Assembly (NCBI GenBank): GCA_017882785.1
Contig: JADGOV010000018.1
Location: forward strand, 1 to 37,622
Reading direction: 5' to 3'
Length of the DNA: 37,622 nucleotides
From: Frankiaceae bacterium
GTDB taxonomy: Bacteria; Actinomycetota; Actinomycetes; JADGOV01
The notes under the pieces: model-generated
What the model was told of the DNA's origin: nothing
Database searches by the model: none
Seen by the model: only the letters and a program-made list of their open reading frames with translations
Translations under genes and position numbers: made by a program
Shown here: in pieces, positions 32,211 through 37,622 of the stretch
Layout: the number at the start of each line of letters is the position of its first letter
Position numbering within the stretch: the stretch's first letter is position 1

Positions 32211-32975
32211 GTGCAGGACCGGCAGGCCTTCCGGCTGACCTATCTCGGGCATGCAACGGTTGCCCTGGATCTGGCCGGCGAGCGGGTGCTGACCGACCCG
32301 GTGTTGCGGGATCGGGTCGCCTTTCTGCGCCGCGTCCCCCCATCGCCGCCCTCGCCTCTGCCGGTGAGCGTCGCTGTCGTGTCCCATCTGCACCCCGACC
32401 ACTGCGACCTCCCCTCGCTGCGTGCTCTCGGGCAGATCCCCATCGTCGTCCCCGCCGGTGCGGCCGCCTTCCTCCACAGCCGCGGGCTCAGGCGCCTGGT
32501 GGAACTCGCGCCGGGTGAGTCGGCGGCGGTGGGGAACGTCGTGGTCACAGCGACCCCGGCCCGGCACGACGGCCGGCGGATGCGATTCGGTGGGCCGGAA
32601 GCAGCCGCAGTTGGATACGTCGTATCGGCCGCCGGACGGCGGGTTTACTTCGCCGGAGACACCGACCTCTTCGAGGGCATGCACGCCCTCGGCCCCCTTG
32701 ACGTCGCCCTCCTGCCGGTCTGGGGCTGGGGCCCGACGCTCGGCGCAGGCCACCTCACGCCCGAGACGGCCGCCGAGGCGGTGGCGCGGCTGCGCCCCCG
32801 GCTGGCCGTGCCGATGCATTGGGGTACCTTCGCGATGGTCGGCCTCGGTCGGCGGACGACGGCGCGACCTGCGCACCGATTCGTCGAGGCGGTCGCGCGG
32901 TGCGCCGTCCCCAGCCGGGCGCTCCTGCTGCCACCCGGCGGCAGCACCGCGCTCGACACCCCGCTCGGCGGATAG
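32211..32975 (+). CDS. MBL-fold metal-dependent hydrolase (UlaG/YtnP-like)
   Basis: The 254-aa cytosolic enzyme has the metallo-beta-lactamase fold: FRLTYLGHATVALDLAG, the dinuclear metal motif VVSHLHPDHCD, VVTATPARHDGRR, VYFAGDTDLFEGM and RLAVPMHWGTFAM, each giving metal ligands. The pattern is that of UlaG/L-ascorbate-6-phosphate-lactonase-like proteins of broad function. The GTG at 32211 follows a -10 box by seven bases; the GTG at 32202 is the alternative. The substrate is unknown. Confidence 0.87.
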   Translation: MQDRQAFRLTYLGHATVALDLAGERVLTDPVLRDRVAFLRRVPPSPPSPLPVSVAVVSHLHPDHCDLPSLRALGQIPIVVPAGAAAFLHSRGLRRLVELAPGESAAVGNVVVTATPARHDGRRMRFGGPEAAAVGYVVSAAGRRVYFAGDTDLFEGMHALGPLDVALLPVWGWGPTLGAGHLTPETAAEAVARLRPRLAVPMHWGTFAMVGLGRRTTARPAHRFVEAVARCAVPSRALLLPPGGSTALDTPLGG

Positions 32976-32990
32976 TGCTGGGCTGACGGG

Positions 32991-33426
32991 TCAGGCACCT
33001 GCGGGGGAACGACCCAGGCTGCGCGGCTGCACCGCCTCGAGGATGCTCCCGCTGATGGTGACGTCGAGCAGGCGCTCGACGTCACCGGTGCGGGTTGCTC
33101 GTGCAGGGCGGCCCATGCCCGGTCCAGTGCCGGATAGTGGTCCGGGCCGCGGGCGGCCGGATTGTGCAGACGCCCCGCGTGCACGATCGCCCCCACGAGG
33201 CAGGCGGCGATAACCTCCGCGTTCCGCGGAACGGTGAAGTTCAACGGTCCGACCGCGGGTACGCGCCCCCGACGGGAGCGGACGAGAAAGAACGCCTCTT
33301 GCACCCATCCCGTCGCAGAACGGCCACGGCGCCCTCCAGGACTGCCCGGACCTCCTCCGCCGGGCAAGCCGGTGTCCACATTCTGCGCCGGAACCTCAGG
33401 CCACCGCCAGCCTCCGCGTTGACCAA
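32991..33426 (-). pseudogene. DUF6197-like protein gene, two frameshifts
   Basis: Three frames in order read EEVRAVLEGAVAVLRRDG, then WVQEAFFLVRSRRGR with AACLVGAIVHAGRL and ALDRAWAALHEQ, then DVERLLDVTISGSILEAV. The RDGW-Q-F and CLVGAI stretches resemble DUF6197 proteins, a family of unknown function; this assignment is from memory and tentative. Breaks lie near 33301-33312 and 33086-33100. The upstream frame reaches GTG/ATG candidates around 33426. It could not give one polypeptide as it stands. Confidence 0.5.
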
Positions 33427-33527
33427 GCCACGGCCTGCTTGCGGGCCGTGGGGACGAGCCCCCTTGCCGACGCTTCGCGATCATGCGAGACAATGTCGAC
33501 GCGGATGGCGACGGAGGGAATCGGTAG

Positions 33528-35783
33528 ATGTCCGAGACGATGACGGGATCCTCAGCGGAGGCAGGCCAGCGGCCGATGGTCGTGCCAAGTGCCGAGCAGG
33601 ACATCGACCGGCTCGTCAGCGGGCAGCACCATGATCCGCACGCTGTGCTCGGCGCGCACGCCTTGCCTGCTGGGTCGCACGGCGAGGACACCGTGGTGGT
33701 ACGGGCGTGGCGCCCCGACGCCCTGGGCGTGACATTGGTCGCCGACGACCAGCGGACGGAGATGCGCCGGGTGCACCCTGCCGGGGTCTTCGAAGGGACG
33801 CTGCCCGAGCGCCTCTCGGCCAGCTATCGGCTCGCGATCCGCTTCGCGGACGACCTCGAGGTGACGTTCGAGGACCCGTACCGATTCTGGCCCACGATGG
33901 GTGACCTCGATCTGCATCTGCACGGCGAAGGCCGCCACGAAGGATTGTGGCGTCACCTGGGCTCGCACGTCCGTGAGCACCAGGGAGTGACCGGCACGTC
34001 GTTTGCCGTCTGGGCGCCCAATGCGCAGTCCATCCGGGTGGTCGGAGACTTCAACCGCTGGGACGGGCGGATTCACCCGATGCGCGTCCTCGGCGGCTCT
34101 GGCGTGTGGGAGGTGTTCATTCCCGGTGTCGCCGCTGGCGCGCGCTACAAGTACGAGGTGATCAGCGAGCAGGGCTATCTCACCCTGCGCAGTGATCCTT
34201 TCGCCTTCGCCGCCGAGGTGCCTCCGGCGACGGCCAGCGTGGTCGATGTCAGCAGCCACCAGTGGCAGGACGGCCGGTGGCTTGCCGAACGCGCGGCCAC
34301 CGACTGGCTGACCTCGCCGATGAGCATCTACGAGTGCCATCTCGCCTCGTGGCGGCAGAGGCTGGATGAGGGCGGAGGTTGGCGTCCGCTGACCTACCGG
34401 GAGCTGGCGGAGGAACTGCCGGCGTACCTGGCGGAGATGAAGTTCACCCACGTGCAGCTGCTGCCGGTCGCGGAGCATCCCTTCGGCGGCTCCTGGGGTT
34501 ACCAGGTCACGGGTTACTTCGCGCCGACGGCGCGCTTCGGCTCACCGGATGACTTCCGCTATCTCGTGGACAAGCTGCACGAGGCCGGCATCGGAGTCCT
34601 CGTCGACTGGGTCATCGCGCACTTCCCCAAGGACGACTGGGCCTTGGCCCGCTTCGACGGCACGGCGCTCTATGAGCACGCCGACCCCCGTCAGGGCGAA
34701 CATCCGGACTGGGGCACGTTGGTCTTCAACTACTCCCGCAACGAGGTCCGCAACTTCCTGTTGGCCAACGCGCTGTACTGGATCGAGGAGTTTCACCTCG
34801 ACGGCCTACGCGTCGACGCGGTGGCCTCGATGCTCTACCTGGACTACTCCCGTCGCGAGGGCGAGTGGGTCACGAACCGGTTCGGCGGCCGGGAGAACCT
34901 CGACGCGATCGATCTCATCAAGGAGATCAACGCGGTGGTGTACCAGCACCACCCGAGCGTCCTGCTCGTCGCGGAGGAGTCTACGTCGTGGCCGGCAGTG
35001 TCCCGACCCACCTACCTCGGCGGGCTCGGTTTCGGCTTCAAATGGAACATGGGCTGGATGAATGACACCCTGACCTACTTCACCAAGGACCCGGTGCACC
35101 GCCGTTTCCACCATCACGAGTTGACCTTCGCGTTGCTCTATGCCTTCCAGGAGAACTTCGTCCTACCGCTGAGCCACGACGAGGTGAGCCACGGGAAGGG
35201 ATCGCTGCTGGAGAAGATGCCAGGGGACCGTTGGCAGAAGTTCGCCAACCTGCGGGCGTTGATCGCCTGGATGTGGGCGCACCCCGGTCGGCAGTTGTTG
35301 TTCATGGGTGGCGAGTTTGGCCAGTCGGCGGAATGGAACCACGACCAGAGCTTGGACTGGCACCTGTTGGAATACCCCGAGCACGCCGGAATGCATCGGA
35401 TGGTCGCGACCATCAACAGCATCTACCGCAGCCTGCCCGCTCTGTGGGAGCGCGACTTCGACTGGACCGGGTTCGGCTGGCTCGATCCCAACGACGTCGA
35501 CCACAGTGTGCTGTCCTTCCTGCGCCACAACGCCGACGGCACGCAACACGTGGCTTGCGTGGCGAACCTGACGCCTGTGGTGCGCCGCGACTACCGGATC
35601 GGACTGCCGTCGGGCGGCCGATGGGTCGAGGTCCTGAACACCGACTCCCCGGACTTCGCCGGCGGCGGGATCGGCAACGGCACTGTGTATTCCGAAGCGG
35701 TGCCCTGGCAGGACCGGGAGCACTCCGCGATGCTCACACTGCCCCCCCTGGCGGTGCTGTGGCTCGTTCCGGAGAACACCTGA
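33528..35783 (+). CDS. glgB: 1,4-alpha-glucan branching enzyme
   Basis: This cytosolic GH13 enzyme makes the alpha-1,6 branches of glycogen by moving an oligoglucan block. The 751-aa length is normal. An N-terminal domain (about 20-120) precedes a CBM48 module (TGTSFAVWAPNAQSIRVVGD, FNRWDGRIHPM) and the catalytic barrel. Nucleophile Asp430 lies in DGLRVDAVASMLY, acid/base Glu483 in LVAEESTSWP and transition-state Asp551 in PLSHDEVSHGKGS. The spacing of these three equals that of E. coli GlgB. GGAGGG lies nine bases before the ATG. No other glycogen genes (glgA, glgC, glgE) are in the window. Confidence 0.97.
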   Translation: MSETMTGSSAEAGQRPMVVPSAEQDIDRLVSGQHHDPHAVLGAHALPAGSHGEDTVVVRAWRPDALGVTLVADDQRTEMRRVHPAGVFEGTLPERLSASYRLAIRFADDLEVTFEDPYRFWPTMGDLDLHLHGEGRHEGLWRHLGSHVREHQGVTGTSFAVWAPNAQSIRVVGDFNRWDGRIHPMRVLGGSGVWEVFIPGVAAGARYKYEVISEQGYLTLRSDPFAFAAEVPPATASVVDVSSHQWQDGRWLAERAATDWLTSPMSIYECHLASWRQRLDEGGGWRPLTYRELAEELPAYLAEMKFTHVQLLPVAEHPFGGSWGYQVTGYFAPTARFGSPDDFRYLVDKLHEAGIGVLVDWVIAHFPKDDWALARFDGTALYEHADPRQGEHPDWGTLVFNYSRNEVRNFLLANALYWIEEFHLDGLRVDAVASMLYLDYSRREGEWVTNRFGGRENLDAIDLIKEINAVVYQHHPSVLLVAEESTSWPAVSRPTYLGGLGFGFKWNMGWMNDTLTYFTKDPVHRRFHHHELTFALLYAFQENFVLPLSHDEVSHGKGSLLEKMPGDRWQKFANLRALIAWMWAHPGRQLLFMGGEFGQSAEWNHDQSLDWHLLEYPEHAGMHRMVATINSIYRSLPALWERDFDWTGFGWLDPNDVDHSVLSFLRHNADGTQHVACVANLTPVVRRDYRIGLPSGGRWVEVLNTDSPDFAGGGIGNGTVYSEAVPWQDREHSAMLTLPPLAVLWLVPENT

Positions 35784-35826
35784 CAACCCGTCTTCTCCAA
35801 AGTTTGAGGAGGCGTGCCGCGGCGGG

Positions 35827-35856
35827 TTGCCGAAGCGGCGGAGGATGTGCTGAGAT
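35827..35856 (+). promoter_or_regulatory. Candidate promoter for the leader-CDO-rhodanese unit
   Basis: TTGCCG (35827-35832) and TGAGAT (35851-35856) are 18 bases apart. The ATG of the small leader ORF follows exactly seven bases later. The -10 is imperfect. Confidence 0.35.
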
Positions 35857-35863
35857 AGGCGCC

Positions 35864-35938
35864 ATGGTGCCGCGTCTGCTGCTCGATCCGTTCTGGGTCG
35901 GCCGCCGCGGCGACCATTTCGATCAGGTTTGTCGCTGA
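35864..35938 (+). CDS. Candidate cysteine leader peptide, 24 aa
   Basis: The ORF reads MVPRLLLDPFWV, then GRRGDHFDQVCR, ending with a cysteine two codons before the stop and lying 60 bases before the cysteine dioxygenase gene. Actinobacteria often place short ORFs of the RR(H)VDL-x-RVC type, with C-terminal cysteine, ahead of sulfur-metabolism genes, where ribosome stalling at Cys codons can sense cysteine supply. The fit in wording, length and place is good but not proof. It may be read from a leaderless message. Confidence 0.4.
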   Translation: MVPRLLLDPFWVGRRGDHFDQVCR

Positions 35939-35998
35939 CCCGGCGCGGCCCAAGGCTGCGCACCGGCCCACGTCCTGCTGATCGAAAGAAGCTCTGCC

Positions 35999-36505
35999 AT
36001 GCCGGCATATCGCGCTTCCCACCTCGCGCTACCACGCACCCTCGAACTGCCTGAACTCATCACCCTGGTCCGCGACGTTGCTGCCGAGGAGACGTGGTGG
36101 CGCCCGCTCGTCCGCTTTGATGCCGGTGGTCGCTGGTGGACGCTGCTGCATGGCGACCGGACGGTGGACGTGTGGCTGCTCAGCTGGCTGACGGATCAGG
36201 CGACCGAGTTGCACGATCACGGCCAGTCAGCGGCGGCCTTCACCGCGGTCGAGGGCGCGCTGCAGGAGCTTCGTGTGGCACCTTCGGGCGAGGTCTCCGT
36301 TAGTGCCCTGCCGAGCGGGCATACCCGATGGGTGGCCCCTGGCGTCGTGCACGACGTGCGCAACTCGATGACCGAACCGGCGGTCAGCGTCCACGCGTAC
36401 TCACCGCCGCTGACCACCATGACCTACTACCGGTCCACCCGGCGGGGGTTGCGTGCCGGGCGGACAGTGTGCACCACTGAGCCGGAGCAGGCGGTCGGGC
36501 AATGA
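35999..36505 (+). CDS. Cysteine dioxygenase type I
   Basis: This 168-aa cupin-fold non-heme iron enzyme oxidises the thiol of L-cysteine (or a related thiol) to a sulfinate. The iron ligands are His72 and His74 in TELHDHGQSAA and His118 in APGVVHDVRN. SVHAYSPPLTTMTYY is the conserved C-terminal strand with the tyrosine region. The length suits bacterial CDO. The stop overlaps the rhodanese start as ATGA. Expression may be tuned by the leader ORF upstream. Confidence 0.9.
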   Translation: MPAYRASHLALPRTLELPELITLVRDVAAEETWWRPLVRFDAGGRWWTLLHGDRTVDVWLLSWLTDQATELHDHGQSAAAFTAVEGALQELRVAPSGEVSVSALPSGHTRWVAPGVVHDVRNSMTEPAVSVHAYSPPLTTMTYYRSTRRGLRAGRTVCTTEPEQAVGQ

Positions 36506-36987
36506 CAGCCGCCGGCATCCGCCCGCCAGTTGGCCGTAGTGTCGAGGAGTTGTTGCGCGCCGCCCGCGAGCGCATCAGGCGGCTGGATCCTGAGCTCGCC
36601 CGGAACGCGCAGCAGCAGGGCGCCGTCCTCGTGGACATCCGACCCGAAGTCAACCGGCGGGCGGAAGGTGAGATACCGGGCTCGTTCGTCTGTGAACGCA
36701 ACGTCCTGGAGTGGCGCTTGGACCCGACTGGCTCGGCACGCATCCCGCAGGCGTCCTACGACCTTGCGGTTGTCGTGGTCTGCAACGAGGGGTACACCTC
36801 GGGACTGGCCGCGGCGGCCCTGCTCGATCTCGGCGTGCATCGGGCCGCCGACCTCGTCGGTGGGTACCGCGCCTGGCGAGCGGCCGGACTGCCGACGCTT
36901 ACCGGCAGCGCGTCCAGCGAGCGCTGGGTTCGCTTAGCCGACTCAGCCCAGCAGCGGCAGGGTCGCCGAATGAGCCGGTCCGCTTGA
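36502..36987 (+). CDS. Rhodanese-like sulfurtransferase
   Basis: The 161-aa protein has a single rhodanese domain: GAVLVDIRPEVNRRAEGEIP, GSFVCERNVLEWRL, and the active loop VVVCNEGYTSGLAAAAL with Cys94 as the persulfide carrier, followed by LVGGYRAWRAAGLP. It would handle sulfane sulfur from cysteine breakdown together with the coupled cysteine dioxygenase, a common actinobacterial gene pair. The ATG overlaps the CDO stop. It is soluble and of normal length. Confidence 0.9.
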   Translation: MTAAGIRPPVGRSVEELLRAARERIRRLDPELARNAQQQGAVLVDIRPEVNRRAEGEIPGSFVCERNVLEWRLDPTGSARIPQASYDLAVVVVCNEGYTSGLAAAALLDLGVHRAADLVGGYRAWRAAGLPTLTGSASSERWVRLADSAQQRQGRRMSRSA

Positions 36988-37022
36988 CCAGGCGTAGCCC
37001 GGGCCGCTGGAGTACAGAGTGA

Positions 37023-37622
37023 GATAACGGCCACGACCGATTCCAGCCCTTCCTCGGCTTCTCCGACCTTGATCGGGACTATGTCTCCCGGCGTCTGTTC
37101 CCACTCTTCGCCCAGCGAGTCATGAGCCCCGCGCGCTCCGACTACGGTCGCTATCTGCAGGCGTTGCACTTGGCGAACCCCGTCACAGACTGGGACGTGC
37201 TGGCTCGGTCACAGGGGCAGCGGGTGGGCGATGAGATCCGCCTCGTCGTCGAGCCCGCGGTTGCCTCGGATGGGAGCACCGGGAGCACGTTCGTCGTCAA
37301 CGGATTGCGACACGGCCTGCACGAGGATCCCGCCGTAGAGACGTTGCAGCGCCTGACGTCGGGGCAATGTCTGCTCCTCGTCGATCAACCCGACAATCCG
37401 GTCGACTCGAACGCGCTTCTGTTCAGCGAGAACACGGCGTCGCGCTGGGTTGGGTCCCGAGTGCGCTAATCGAATCGGCTATGTCCGCACCGTGCGCCAC
37501 CTCCGCGAGCCGCAGCTGGTCGGCGACCACGTGAACGGCCCAGAGGTGCCCCCGCATACCGGCTGCTGGTCACGCTGACCGGTCGGGTCGAGCCCGGCTA
37601 CCAGCCGTTCAGTGGGAAGGAC
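37023..37622 (+). pseudogene. HIRAN-domain protein, truncated and frameshifted (runs off window)
   Basis: An open frame begins right after a stop at 37020 with no start codon before the ATG at 37122, yet its translation already matches the family: FQPFLGFSDLDRDYVSRR, LFPLFAQRVMSPARSDYGRY, LQALHLANPVTDWDVLARSQ. The HIRAN core follows (GDEIRLVVEPAV, LLLVDQPDNPVDSNALL). So the 5' end is lost. Around 37440-37476 the frame breaks, and VRTVRHLREPQLVGDHVNGP then YRLLVTLTGRVEPGYQPFSG continue in other frames to the window end. HIRAN domains bind DNA or damaged forks. A 115-aa product from 37122 could be made but would be incomplete. Confidence 0.6.

Noticed and set aside
1-37622. tRNA genes, CRISPR arrays, complete insertion sequences, prophage genes
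   Set aside because: I saw no cloverleaf with a TTCGA arm, no regularly spaced repeats, and no transposase, integrase or phage proteins in any frame.

Overview
This is a high-G+C actinobacterial chromosome segment. The evidence is strong GC-ending codon bias, GAF-ANTAR regulators, a MmpL-free DHA2-type efflux gene with an HxlR regulator, a CmtR-type metal sensor, GlgB, and repeated TAnnnT-N6/7-start spacings typical of leaderless transcripts. A relative of Geodermatophilales, Frankiales or Sporichthyales is plausible, but I cannot fix the genus. I see no tRNA, rRNA, CRISPR array or complete insertion sequence.

Layout. (1) Positions 1-7281 hold a tightly coupled catabolic block: a class III (GabT-like) aminotransferase cut by the window edge, a 2,5-dioxovalerate-type aldehyde dehydrogenase, a class III CoA-transferase, a 33-codon coupled ORF, a serine hydrolase closely resembling NylB (6-aminohexanoate-dimer hydrolase), and a GabP-like permease with a C-terminal cytosolic domain. 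Read together, this looks like uptake, amide hydrolysis, transamination, oxidation and CoA activation of an omega-amino acid or its oligoamide. It is the most interesting system in the window. (2) 7594-9785: a lipoprotein and a processive family 2 glycosyltransferase. (3) 9833-13972: PhzF, a damaged pentapeptide-repeat protein, then a divergent HxlR regulator / DHA2 efflux pump / hotdog thioesterase locus. (4) 14028-16603: two divergent GAF-ANTAR proteins, one fused to a STAS domain, and a small overlapping gene closed by an intrinsic terminator. (5) 16600-20986: a decay zone with fragments of a D-Ala-D-Ala carboxypeptidase, an FAD monooxygenase and a methyltransferase, plus a broken ECF42-type sigma factor and its broken DGPF/YciI partner. 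Intact YjbR and DUF2786 genes sit among them. (6) 20994-26460: a PLP decarboxylase, two membrane proteins, a small HTH protein, an orphan ATP-grasp ligase, a 57-codon ORF and a VOC protein. (7) 26491-31182: MoaD-like and BNR-repeat proteins, two TetR regulators, an aldo/keto reductase and an NADP-binding reductase. The first TetR gene and the NADP-binding reductase share a palindromic operator. (8) 31166-32975: a CmtR-like sensor with a CDF transporter, and a metallo-beta-lactamase-fold hydrolase. (9) 32991-37622: a DUF6197-like pseudogene, glgB, a cysteine dioxygenase/rhodanese pair behind a candidate leader peptide, and a broken HIRAN-domain gene running off the end.

A recurring theme is gene decay: at least eight genes carry frameshifts, internal deletions or truncations, while long metabolic genes between them are fully open. 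All functional calls come from reading translations and motifs; no database search was run.
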